Of a stretch of DNA of 64,000 bases, positions 38,295 to 46,380 are shown piece after piece. Each line of letters opens with the position of its first letter. Within the stretch, counting starts at the first letter, position 1. The position numbers were made by a program, and so were the translations under genes. The notes under the pieces are model-generated. The model worked only from the letters and a program-made list of their open reading frames with translations. It did not search any database and was not told the origin of the DNA. Source of the DNA: Planctomyces sp. (lineage in GTDB: Bacteria; Planctomycetota; Planctomycetia; Planctomycetales; Planctomycetaceae); NCBI GenBank assembly GCA_016795105.1, contig JAEUIH010000013.1, positions 62,001-126,000 of the forward strand, in the 5' to 3' direction.

Positions 38295-38668
38295 GGTCGT
38301 GTCCTTTTTGTCCTGTGTACTGCTTACTGCGTGTGGAGCCACCCTGCCGCAGTCGCGGACTCTTCAGGGCTAACATTCTTCTCCAACCTGCACTATTCTC
38401 TGACAACCGGATAAAGAGTTGCCTGGTTTCTTCTGTTTTTTTGCCAGGTGCAGGTACCTCCTTCACAGATCGCCAGCACTGGAAGAATCCAGGTTTTTTG
38501 AAGCATTTTACGCGAACGTCCGTTTTTCATCAGGATTCCTGTGAACCAAACGTCCTTCGAACTGATAATAATGACACCCGAGCTTGTCTTCCAATTGGCT
38601 CCGGCTTACGAACGCCTGCACTTGCAGCGGGTACAGACAACTCTCGACGCCACTCAGAAAGACCTATT
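38295..38668. other. 374-base divergent region between hcp copy 2 and the PAAR gene
   Basis: It should hold promoters in both directions. A plus-strand open frame runs through it into the PAAR gene, but its translation has no family features, so only the PAAR part from 38669 is called. No inverted repeat stands out. Confidence 0.5.
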
Positions 38669-38959
38669 ATGGGAATGCCGGCTGCTCGTGTTACGGATAT
38701 GCATGTTTGTCCGATGGTCACAGGTATTGTCCCTCACGTGGGAGGACCAATTCTTCCTCCGGGTTGCCCAACGGTACTGATTGGGTCTCTTCCGGCCGCC
38801 AGGGCAACTGATATGTGCGTCTGCGTGGGCCCCCCGGATGTGATCGCTCTGGGATCATTCACGGTTCTTATCGGCAGCATGCCGGCTGCACGAATGGGCG
38901 ATATAACGGCACACGGTGGAAGCATCGTGGCGGGATGCCCCACGGTCCTGATCAATTAG
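38669..38959 (+). CDS. PAAR-repeat spike-tip protein
   Basis: A 96-residue protein. PAAR proteins form the metal-bound cone that sharpens the VgrG tip and can carry effectors. MPAARVTDMHVCP (about 3-15), SLPAARATDMCVC and SMPAARMGDITAHGG are the three PAAR motifs. His 12, Cys 14, Cys residues in the second motif and His in the third could bind the single zinc. PGCPTVLIGS and AGCPTVLIN are the paired strands. The ATG at 38669 begins at the conserved MGMPAAR. The length fits a stand-alone PAAR without a fused toxin, so the effector may be the convergent gene whose stop is 62 bases away. Confidence 0.95.
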   Translation: MGMPAARVTDMHVCPMVTGIVPHVGGPILPPGCPTVLIGSLPAARATDMCVCVGPPDVIALGSFTVLIGSMPAARMGDITAHGGSIVAGCPTVLIN

Positions 38960-39021
38960 TGCGTCCGGCAGCACCTCAGCAACTGAAATGGTCAAAATCA
39001 CGAATCACACGATTGGACACG

Positions 39022-40113
39022 TTACCAGGTACGAACCAGCTGTCCGGTGTTGTCAAACTTCTGAGTCCCTTTCACCGGGCCTGTCAGGTACTTCCCAAGA
39101 ATCTCCGGCTCAGCAGCGATCCGTTCGTGATGCCAGTGTGAAAACTCACCCTTCTTCGATCCGGACTGCAGATCGTTCACCAGTCTCCGATATCCGTCTG
39201 TCGTGAGTTCGCGGCCACCACCCTGTGCGACTCCTGCTCTGCTCGAAGTCGATCCCAGCAGGTTGTGATCTCGACGCCATGGCTTGTCCGCACGCTGTAC
39301 ATCTCCTGGTGACTTGATCCCATGAGCTGCTCGTGGTGAATGAGCAATCCCGTCCTGTGCTGTCCCAAACGGACGTGACGTTCCGCCTCCGAATTTGCGG
39401 TCGATTCTGATCGCTTCAAAGTAATGTTTGTCGCCTTCGACAATTCGCCGCATGTAGATATCGCTGTCTTCCACCGCCCCTCCCCTCGGAGACATTTTTA
39501 CAGGCGAGTGTTCACCTTTCTTTACCAATATAAATCCCTTTGTCTGAAGCTCTTCCAGCAGGGAATCTTCGCTCACTGGACCTGGCCGCTTTCTGAGTGT
39601 CCTTGGGTTCTTCTGTGGAGGCAGTTTCATCGCCTCGAGGAATCCGGCTCGCACTGACTGCGGTAACTTCTGAAACACCTTTGTGACTGGCCCTATCGCG
39701 ACCGGCGCATCTGTCAGAAATCGTCCAAGACGGTCCCGGATGTGGTCCAACCCACCAGGCAACTGCCCTGCTGGTACGTCGTCCAGCAGTGATTTGATAC
39801 GCTTCAGGAGAGGTCGCACCTGCCCCGCAAAGGCTGCATCCTGCGTCGCCAGAGTAATGGCCCGATGAATTGCTTTCTCATAACGCGACAGTTTCCCAAG
39901 CTTCGACAGGTCGCCAATGTATGGGAGAACGCTTAACACGCTGAGTCCTGCGCCGAGCCAGTCTTCCCTGCCCACAGAGATTGCTGCGTTGGTCAGGTCA
40001 GCGAATGGAGTCGGCTCAAAAATTCCAACCAGGTCGAGCGAAAACTGGGTCAGATCGAGGAGAACTTCACGTTTCTGCTGGTCCAGCTCTGAATTGTCCG
40101 ATTTCTCTGCCAT
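39022..40113 (-). CDS. Candidate polymorphic-toxin effector with pre-toxin TG domain
   Basis: A 363-residue protein. Residues about 27-75 match the pre-toxin TG module of bacterial polymorphic toxins: LVGIFEPTPFADLTNAAISV, EDWLGAGLSVLSVLPYIGD and LSKLGKLSRYEKAI. A helical linker (75-190) follows. The C-terminal third has no family I recognise: FGGGTSRPFGTAQDGIAH, KPWRRDHNLLGSTSS, then GEFSHWHHERIAAEPEILGKYL near the end. The HWHHE cluster may be a metal or catalytic site. A toxin domain after a TG module is the usual arrangement, and the gene sits among vgrG, hcp and PAAR, so a T6SS antibacterial effector is the best reading. No immunity gene follows it, since its 3' end converges on the PAAR gene; the partner could be elsewhere. 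Confidence 0.7.
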   Translation of the reverse strand: MAEKSDNSELDQQKREVLLDLTQFSLDLVGIFEPTPFADLTNAAISVGREDWLGAGLSVLSVLPYIGDLSKLGKLSRYEKAIHRAITLATQDAAFAGQVRPLLKRIKSLLDDVPAGQLPGGLDHIRDRLGRFLTDAPVAIGPVTKVFQKLPQSVRAGFLEAMKLPPQKNPRTLRKRPGPVSEDSLLEELQTKGFILVKKGEHSPVKMSPRGGAVEDSDIYMRRIVEGDKHYFEAIRIDRKFGGGTSRPFGTAQDGIAHSPRAAHGIKSPGDVQRADKPWRRDHNLLGSTSSRAGVAQGGGRELTTDGYRRLVNDLQSGSKKGEFSHWHHERIAAEPEILGKYLTGPVKGTQKFDNTGQLVRTW

Positions 40114-40349
40114 GGATTTTGTCTGAATATTTCTTCAAAGAACTGAGCTTCGATCGTCGGTTCGGATGAAACTACTATACCCAATGTTGCCAAAACACAT
40201 CATCATTTCTTTCAGGAACCTCAACAGAATCCGCTGCGCGTATGCAATAATTTCAACAACTCTCAGGTGCAGCTTCCGACAATGTCAATTTTACGCGGAG
40301 CCCTTCCGCTATTCTCCCTTCGCGACTCCGCTCCGAGCGACCCATCAGC

Positions 40350-41309
40350 ATGATGTACTGCATTCAACGGCTCAGCCTCTGCGACATAAGTGAACGCCAA
40401 ATCTTTCTGAACGACGATGAAACCGCCACCATCGGTACCGGGGACAGCGTTGGACTTCGACTGCATAATTCCTTTGGCTTCCCAACGGTCTGCCTCAAGG
40501 TCTGGATTGAAAAAAATGCATGTATCGCCAAAAACATGACCGGTGCTGCCGACCTCGTCTTCCTCAATGGCCAGCCGTTCTATGACTTCGTGCAACTCGA
40601 AGATGGCGATGCAATTCAGATCGGCAGTGACCAGTTCCTGTTTCTGGTGCTTGAAGATGAAATTGACGCTCATCACCACGGTCCTGCACAACCCTTCCCC
40701 TTCGATATTGTTTCGAACAATCGTGAATCCAATTCAGAAGGTGATCCCGCCTTCCTGTCTTTCTCCGTCAACAGATCCGTTGTTCGCCACGAACCACGTG
40801 ACTCTCAATGGAGCTTTGAAGATTTCGTAACCCGAATCGCTCGAAACTACTCACTTATTCAGTTCGTCGACTTTCAACAGGCGGGACTCGCTCCCCCTGA
40901 ACAACCCTGGTCTCGGTCTATCTCTCCTCACAACGCTTCCTTCGAAGCCAAAGCAGCAGTTTCGCTCCACGTTATCGTTGACCTGCCGCTTCCTGATCGA
41001 CTTCAGCTGCATCGGCGATGTCTCGGAAAGAACGCGGCCGTCTGGGCCGTCCCGCTGACCGATTCTGCGAACTCCGTTCAGCAGGCTCAGCAGTATCTGC
41101 CGTGGATGGCTCGCCCCACCATACTCGAAATGTTTCTGAGACAATCCCCGCGAGATTTCTGCCTTGAACTGCTCAAGCCGTTCCGTGCAATCATTCTGGC
41201 AGAATCAATTTATGCGAAATCCTGGTGTGTTCTCAGTGATTCCTCGCTTCGACCGGATAATCTGTTGTCAGGCTCACAGGACCTGAATCAAAGGCTCACC
41301 AACTTATGA
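40350..41309 (+). CDS. FHA-like N-terminal protein, possible T6SS accessory
   Basis: A 319-residue protein. The first 100 residues have the strand pattern of an FHA domain (RQIFLNDDETATIGTGDSVG, LVFLNGQPFYDFVQLEDGDA, IQIGSDQFLFLVLED), but the phosphopeptide-binding GR and SxxH residues are replaced, so binding is uncertain. Residues about 200-300 include LHVIVDLPLPDRLQLHRRCL, AAVWAVPLTDSANSVQQAQQ and a YLPWMARPTILEMFLRQ helix. This distantly recalls DUF4123 effector-adaptor proteins, but only weakly. It overlaps the next gene by four bases (ATGA), so translation is coupled. It lies beside the toxin candidate and transcribes away from it. A role in effector loading is a guess from position. 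Confidence 0.6.
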   Translation: MMYCIQRLSLCDISERQIFLNDDETATIGTGDSVGLRLHNSFGFPTVCLKVWIEKNACIAKNMTGAADLVFLNGQPFYDFVQLEDGDAIQIGSDQFLFLVLEDEIDAHHHGPAQPFPFDIVSNNRESNSEGDPAFLSFSVNRSVVRHEPRDSQWSFEDFVTRIARNYSLIQFVDFQQAGLAPPEQPWSRSISPHNASFEAKAAVSLHVIVDLPLPDRLQLHRRCLGKNAAVWAVPLTDSANSVQQAQQYLPWMARPTILEMFLRQSPRDFCLELLKPFRAIILAESIYAKSWCVLSDSSLRPDNLLSGSQDLNQRLTNL

Positions 41310-41866
41310 ACTCTTCCGACGATCTCAATATCCCTGCCCATAAGAATCAAGTGCCTTCCGTTTCCACAGACGCACCTCTGGACACTGCTGTAGATCCTCT
41401 TGAGACCTGGGTCATCGCAGCGGGAATCGAAAACAATGATTCCCCCTTCTCTCGCCGTATCATTCGAACGGTCGGTGAATTTCTCACAAAGGTCGGCCAG
41501 CTTCCCAACTCGCTTGCATGTGAAATCATTTCAGATGTTGATTTCACGTCTTCAGTTACAATCGTTCAGCTCCCGGCTTCCTCGTTTATCAAAAGTGATG
41601 CATTTGAAGGAATGTGGCTGACCGATACCGGGCTCGCTCCTGATTCCATCCGCAGTACTCCGTTCCCGCGCCGCCGCAGAATCCTCTATTGCGCCAGCGT
41701 TGTCCCTGCTGTCAAGGCAACCTCAAAATCAGTTTGTGAGCCGGTAAGTCGCGATCAGCTGTTTACAGGTGTGCCGCCCATGCCCCTTATCGCCGGACAG
41801 CATTCTGCCTCTTCAGCTGGTACACAGTACATCGTTGTAAACCAGCAAATGCTCCGAGATCTCTGA
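41306..41866 (+). CDS. Uncharacterised protein coupled to the FHA-like gene
   Basis: A 186-residue protein without signal peptide or membrane segment. A polar N terminus (1-30) is followed by DPLETWVIAAGIENNDSPFS, VGEFLTKVGQLPNSLACEII, VTIVQLPASSFIKSDAFEGM and PPMPLIAGQHSASSAGTQYI. I do not recognise a family. The ATGA overlap with the upstream gene shows a shared transcript and probably a shared function. It converges on the putative RNase-type toxin gene, 33 bases apart. It could be an adaptor or an immunity-type protein, but nothing in the sequence settles this. Confidence 0.6.
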   Translation: MNSSDDLNIPAHKNQVPSVSTDAPLDTAVDPLETWVIAAGIENNDSPFSRRIIRTVGEFLTKVGQLPNSLACEIISDVDFTSSVTIVQLPASSFIKSDAFEGMWLTDTGLAPDSIRSTPFPRRRRILYCASVVPAVKATSKSVCEPVSRDQLFTGVPPMPLIAGQHSASSAGTQYIVVNQQMLRDL

Positions 41867-41899
41867 AGCATCGAGGACCTCAATACGTCTGCCGAGAGC

Positions 41900-42433
41900 T
41901 CAGACGATTTCCTTCGGATAGGCCGTCTGCAGATGCAGCTTTGCGGTCTTGCCATTTCCGATTCTACAAATCTTGACAAACAGAGTCGTCGCTTTCAGCC
42001 CCCGATCCACAGTCCCGGTGTGACGAACAAATCGCTCAACATCACCGATGGCGGGCGTAAGTTGAGCGACGAAGGTCGCGCCGGGCTTCCCATTCCCCTC
42101 GATTTTCCCCAGAGCATTCTGACCATCCGTACCGTTCAAAGCCGCCGTCACAGCCTTTACCAGGGCCAGTCGACTTGTAAATCGAGCATCCACATCCTTT
42201 TCGTCTATCGAAAGCAAGATGATTCCATCAGCCGGATCCATCAGCCGTGACTCTTCAATCGTCTCTGCCAGAACAATCGCAGTCGTTGGTCGCCCATCAT
42301 CGACCTTAGAACGGCCATCCCCATGCAGCCCGATACTATGGCCCCCGTCTTCGTTGATCTTAGGCCGTCGACCTTCACTCTCATAAATCAACTGGTGTAC
42401 TTCATCCATTGTGTAGAAGCGTTTCAGCGGCAC
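41900..42433 (-). CDS. Putative RNase-type (BECR-like) toxin at the end of the T6SS operon
   Basis: A 177-residue protein. Its pattern fits small ribonuclease toxins of the barnase/EndoU/RelE-like group: GGHSIGLHGDG (about 30-40, two His), DARFTSRLALVKAVTAALNG (about 78-97), FVRHTGTVDRG and a closing strand pair TTLFVKICRI and LHLQTAYP. In that group an N-terminal His, a central Arg/Ser/Thr helix and a C-terminal Thr-x-Tyr-Pro strand build the active site. I infer the family from pattern only. The GTG at 42431-42433 has GGGGAG seven bases upstream and leaves a 46-base gap to the YkgJ-like gene; ATG starts at 42409 and 42511 are possible. If it is a T6SS toxin it needs an immunity protein; none is obvious downstream. 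It could instead be a host or phage-linked enzyme. Confidence 0.55.
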   Translation of the reverse strand: MPLKRFYTMDEVHQLIYESEGRRPKINEDGGHSIGLHGDGRSKVDDGRPTTAIVLAETIEESRLMDPADGIILLSIDEKDVDARFTSRLALVKAVTAALNGTDGQNALGKIEGNGKPGATFVAQLTPAIGDVERFVRHTGTVDRGLKATTLFVKICRIGNGKTAKLHLQTAYPKEIV

Positions 42434-42479
42434 GGTGGTTCTCCCCAAAAAGATCTCTGATTCTTGACTGTCTGTTTCG

Positions 42480-43403
42480 TCAGGACACGCGGTCCAGCAC
42501 TCTGACATCATGGACCACTGTTCCGGATACTGCCGCGATGCACATAACGGGGACATCGGATCGAACGCCCAGCTGAATCAGAGTCCTGACGCCATCACAT
42601 AGAAACCGATTGCAGACCGCCGACCGCAAAGGCTGAGGAAGTCGGCAGCCATTGGCTCCCTGATAAATACAGGATCCCTGAAATGATTCCCCGGCAGCGT
42701 ACATCATAAATACTGCCAGGATCTCTTCAGCTGAAGCCGTGGGGTGATTCACCCGGTAGCGCTGTATCGTTGACACATCAATGAATGCATGCCGGTCAGC
42801 ACCATATCGACAACACCAGCCCCGACATGTCGAACAGGCTTCCGCAACAAGCCTGACCGTTTCCGGGTGCATTCGCTCACCATGGTCCTCTTCAGGTAAC
42901 TCTGTGGGCACATCCGGGTGTTGCCGAAAAGCATCCTGAATAGTCGCAAAAGTCGCTGTCCTGAACGTCTCCAGCCGCTCGTCTGATACCTGACTCAGAA
43001 GATAGTCATTGTGAGGAATGATCGCCGGAATAACTGGCGCGGCATCATCATTCCGGCAATCAAGCTGTTCAAGCTTCACATCGATCTGTTCCTGGATCTT
43101 TGCTGCGTATGACTGAGAATCGCGAATCAGTTGAGTTGTGGTGTACTGTGATCGGCATTGAACACTGCAGAATCTTTCGCACCGTTCCCGGGGTGAATTC
43201 AGGTAGACCCCGCATTCGAGACAGACCGGCGTTCCCATTTGTTTGAGCCGGTAGTATTCCGAAAGGCAGGCACCGTTCGAGCAGATCGGGAGGCCAGTAC
43301 CACGCATAAAAGTACGAACCGATCGACAGACGCAACACTTCAGTGGTCCTGAACTGAATTCCGTCTGCCGACTTCCCATCATGCGAACAGTTCCTGCATC
43401 CAA
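42480..43403 (-). CDS. YkgJ-like Cys-cluster protein with extra N-terminal zinc-finger-like region
   Basis: About 307 residues. The N-terminal third has CxxC pairs that could hold zinc: CCVCRSVR, PICSNGACLS, VCLECGVYL and RCERFCSVQC. The C-terminal half resembles YkgJ proteins: STCRGWCCRYGA, GSCIYQGANGCRL and SAVCNRFLCDG, which would bind an iron-sulphur or zinc cluster. The role is unknown; YkgJ proteins are often near modification enzymes. The start is unsettled. TTG 43403 opens the frame, ATG is at 43382, but the best signal (AGGAGG, ten bases before GTG 43428) is out of frame because of a ten-G run. With nine G the GTG would read straight through into this frame. It lies 54 bases after the glycosyltransferase stop. 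Confidence 0.6.
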   Translation of the reverse strand: MDAGTVRMMGSRQTEFSSGPLKCCVCRSVRTFMRGTGLPICSNGACLSEYYRLKQMGTPVCLECGVYLNSPRERCERFCSVQCRSQYTTTQLIRDSQSYAAKIQEQIDVKLEQLDCRNDDAAPVIPAIIPHNDYLLSQVSDERLETFRTATFATIQDAFRQHPDVPTELPEEDHGERMHPETVRLVAEACSTCRGWCCRYGADRHAFIDVSTIQRYRVNHPTASAEEILAVFMMYAAGESFQGSCIYQGANGCRLPQPLRSAVCNRFLCDGVRTLIQLGVRSDVPVMCIAAVSGTVVHDVRVLDRVS

Positions 43404-43416
43404 CTCCGGGTCCTCG

Positions 43417-43426
43417 CCCCCCCCCC
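43417..43426 (-). repeat. Ten-G homopolymer at the start of the YkgJ-like gene
   Basis: A run of ten G (minus strand) lies directly after a GTG codon that has a well-placed AGGAGG. At length nine the reading frame joins the YkgJ-like protein (GTG, three Gly, then Glu-Asp-Pro-Glu-Leu-Asp-Ala-Gly); at ten it does not. It could be phase variation or a sequencing slip. Confidence 0.7.
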
Positions 43427-43457
43427 ACGGAAAGCGTACCTCCTGCCCGCCGATTTG

Positions 43458-46307
43458 TTAATTCAAATTTTTCGTTTCGGACATTTCCTGGGAAGTCATC
43501 GCGTCCAAAGTCCCCTGAAGTATAAAGGAATATCGATCAGCCATTCGATCAATACTGTACATCGCCAGAGCTCGCTCCTTCGCATGCAAACCAGCCTCTG
43601 CACGCAACTCTGCGTTACTGGCAAATTCATACATCGCCGACGCCAGCGATTCAGGGTTTCCATCGATAACGATTCGGCCACTTCTGTGATCAACCTGCTC
43701 ACCAGCCCCGCCATAATCCGTGGCAATGACCGGTAGTCCAACCGCCATGGCTTCCAGGGAGGCGTTTGGACATCCGGCGGGTCTCGAGATCATGACGAAT
43801 ACATCCAGCGACAACAAATAGGTTCTCACGTTGTCGACATGACCAAGCCACTGAACCGGCAGATCTGCCGACATACTCAGCAGCCGATCGGCATACTCTT
43901 CGCATCCCGCTTCAACGCCTCCGGCAATCTTCAGTTCACAGATCTTTCCTCGCTGAATCAGAATCCGAAACGCCTGCAGCAGATCTTCCAGCCGCTTCTG
44001 AGGATTAATTCTCGCAGAGGTACCAAACGCAACGACGGCCCTATGACCATGATCCACGCTTCGCTCTGAAATCGGCACTCCGTTTGGAATGACATGGACT
44101 CTCGTCTTCAGTACCTGGGCCGCTTTGGTTTGCTCTGCTGAGTACTTAACAATGCTGCCAGTCAGCCGTTGCCCGTAGTCTGATTCACAACGATATGGCA
44201 GCCCCGGCAGAGGTCTTTGAAAATAAGACGCCAGCGACTCAAAGTTCATTTCACCCGGACTGACATCATAGATCCGGCAACCAATGGCCTGATCAGCAAT
44301 CTGTACTTTGTAGCTGGGCAGTGTGTTCCACAGCAGAATCACTTCCGGAGGTCGATCTGTTGTCGCTTCCAGCAGATCACTGACTGCGATTCGCGGTTCC
44401 GTCGTTCCTGCCTTTGGAAGAACAAGCACTTCAACACCCGCCGACTGTAACTGTCGTCTCCCTGGAGTCGGATTCGATCTGTCCTCCTGCAAAACCACAG
44501 CACGAACAAACCAGCCACGTCGGTGCAGTTCCAGCAACAACCGAACAGCACTCGATTGCGCGCCTCCCGTAGACAGATTGTTGATGACCAGCAGCAACCC
44601 TCGTCGAGCCTCGCTCATGGATTCAGATACGGCCCTTCGATAAAACAACCGATAACGTTCACTCATCGCTTTCAAAGTAAAATCCTGCCGAGGTCGCGGT
44701 GTTGCCTTTGATTCCTCAGTGGTATCACTTCGTTGCGGTTCTGACGTCACCACCTGACAGATCTTCTCTGCAAAATCAGCAGATGATGCTTCGGCGGGAA
44801 GCACATGCAGTCCCTCGGCCCTTGTTCCAATCTCAGCGGTGCCGCCGGCAGAACAGGCTACTACAGGCAACCCAACAGCCATCGCCTCCAGATGAGAAAG
44901 ACTCAGCCCTTCATAGTCACTGACACTAATGAGTATGTCAGCGGCACACAGAAATGGAACTGGATCCGATACGCTGCTGGTCCAGTGAGTAAATCCTTCG
45001 AGTTCGCAGTCGGAGATGGACTTTTTGAGGGCCATTTCCGCGTTCATCGATTCGATCCCTGCAGATGATCTCTCTCCAACCAACAGAAGATGCACATCCC
45101 GCATAATACCCACTTCACGAAGATGAGCGCCGATGGCGACCATGATCGGCGGTATTCGTTCCAGCCGTTTCTGTGGTCGGATGTTGGCTACTGAAATCAG
45201 CACCAGCGCATCCTCCGGAATCTTCATCCACTTTCGCACGACAGCCCGTTCTGCTCTCCTGCGATCAGGCGTTATCGGCGGTTGCGGATCAGCGATACCG
45301 TTCCAAATTGTCCGCACAGGCACCTCAATCCCGGAATGAGCCAGTTCCGTTTCGACGGCTTTCGAACATGCAATCATTAGATTGACGTGTGTCTGATTGA
45401 CCGATTCAAGTCCGGCTGGCCAGCCGCGCTTTGCATTGTGAATCGTTGTCACATGCGGAATTCGGGCTTCGGCAAGTACTCTCATTTCGTCAGCAGTCAG
45501 CAAATGAGAATGGATGAGATCAGCTCCATGTTGACTCAACCGTTCTATACATGCTCGCACACGATCCAGTCGCGTTCCCGAATTCTCGAAGACGGCTGCC
45601 TGTGCCGGCGTTTGAAAGTGATCCCGCGACGCTTGTCCCAGCGATATGAGAAATGGCGAAAGCCCCGCATCCCGCTGCCAGCACTCATGCAGGCTCAATG
45701 CAACACGCTCGGCACCACCACGCTGAAGGCTGGTAATGATCTGAACCACTCGCAGTCGCTCGTCTACACAAACATCAAACGGCTTCCAGTGAATCGTGCG
45801 AATCCCTGGTCGAGTCAGAGTCGACACAAGTGCTTCAGATACAGTTCGACCGGCTCTCCAGTTCTGAATGAACTCATCTGCCAGTGCACTATCAAACCAG
45901 ACACTGGCAGGCTGTTGTCCCTTACGTTCGTTTAAAAACAGTGTCTGCAGGTCTCCGTTCGACTGCCGCAGAACCGCCCGCCAGAATCCGGCGTCAGAAT
46001 ACCGATTTTCATTGACAGCTTCCGGTGGAAACCGCACGGCACCCAATGCAGCCAATGGTCGCCCTGTCGCACTCGGCGCAGGGCAGGCAATCTGCTCGCT
46101 GATCAGCCATGCTCCGGCTCTGAGTACCCACAATCCCCGCGGCTGGCCGCTCCGAAGAACCTCAGCTTCAGCCCCCTCGACCGCAGCTCCGCTGTCACGC
46201 CTGATAACAGTATGCTCGATGCCCTTCTTATCAAGAGATCGCAAAGTCCGCTGCAGCCAATACGCTGGCTCACCTTCTGAAAGAACACAAGCTCGAATCG
46301 TGTCCAT
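43458..46307 (-). CDS. Double GT4-type glycosyltransferase
   Basis: A 949-residue protein. A 180-residue N-terminal domain without clear family (CVLSEGEPAYWLQRTLRSLD) precedes two complete GT-B glycosyltransferase units. Unit 1 (about 185-555) starts RVVQIITSLQRGGAERVALS and shows HIPHVTTIHNAK-type and SVSDYEGLSLSHLEAMAVGL donor-site motifs with the ExxxxE pair. Unit 2 (about 565-940) starts GLLLVINNLSTGGAQSSAVR and has RPAGCPNASLEAMAVGLPVI. The second site keeps the Glu of SLEAM. A fused pair may add two sugars in sequence or make a polysaccharide. The ATG at 46305-46307 is chosen over TTG 46322. It lies after the FGE-like gene in the T6SS operon and may glycosylate a secretion component or surface sugar; that link is inferred. 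Confidence 0.88.
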   Translation of the reverse strand: MDTIRACVLSEGEPAYWLQRTLRSLDKKGIEHTVIRRDSGAAVEGAEAEVLRSGQPRGLWVLRAGAWLISEQIACPAPSATGRPLAALGAVRFPPEAVNENRYSDAGFWRAVLRQSNGDLQTLFLNERKGQQPASVWFDSALADEFIQNWRAGRTVSEALVSTLTRPGIRTIHWKPFDVCVDERLRVVQIITSLQRGGAERVALSLHECWQRDAGLSPFLISLGQASRDHFQTPAQAAVFENSGTRLDRVRACIERLSQHGADLIHSHLLTADEMRVLAEARIPHVTTIHNAKRGWPAGLESVNQTHVNLMIACSKAVETELAHSGIEVPVRTIWNGIADPQPPITPDRRRAERAVVRKWMKIPEDALVLISVANIRPQKRLERIPPIMVAIGAHLREVGIMRDVHLLLVGERSSAGIESMNAEMALKKSISDCELEGFTHWTSSVSDPVPFLCAADILISVSDYEGLSLSHLEAMAVGLPVVACSAGGTAEIGTRAEGLHVLPAEASSADFAEKICQVVTSEPQRSDTTEESKATPRPRQDFTLKAMSERYRLFYRRAVSESMSEARRGLLLVINNLSTGGAQSSAVRLLLELHRRGWFVRAVVLQEDRSNPTPGRRQLQSAGVEVLVLPKAGTTEPRIAVSDLLEATTDRPPEVILLWNTLPSYKVQIADQAIGCRIYDVSPGEMNFESLASYFQRPLPGLPYRCESDYGQRLTGSIVKYSAEQTKAAQVLKTRVHVIPNGVPISERSVDHGHRAVVAFGTSARINPQKRLEDLLQAFRILIQRGKICELKIAGGVEAGCEEYADRLLSMSADLPVQWLGHVDNVRTYLLSLDVFVMISRPAGCPNASLEAMAVGLPVIATDYGGAGEQVDHRSGRIVIDGNPESLASAMYEFASNAELRAEAGLHAKERALAMYSIDRMADRYSFILQGTLDAMTSQEMSETKNLN

Positions 46308-46380
46308 TTTCGTGCGAATCAACTTCTCTCAACAAGAATCCCCGGAGCCACATCACGACTCAACAGTTCCGTCGGGCTCC

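Noticed and set aside
38285-38668. Extension of the PAAR gene upstream
   Set aside because: The extra 128 codons have no family similarity; the conserved MGMPAAR start with ATG 38669 fits family length.
42480-42556. Longer start for the RNase-like gene overlapping the YkgJ-like gene
   Set aside because: GTG 42433 has a good ribosome site and leaves a clean gap, so the overlap is not needed.
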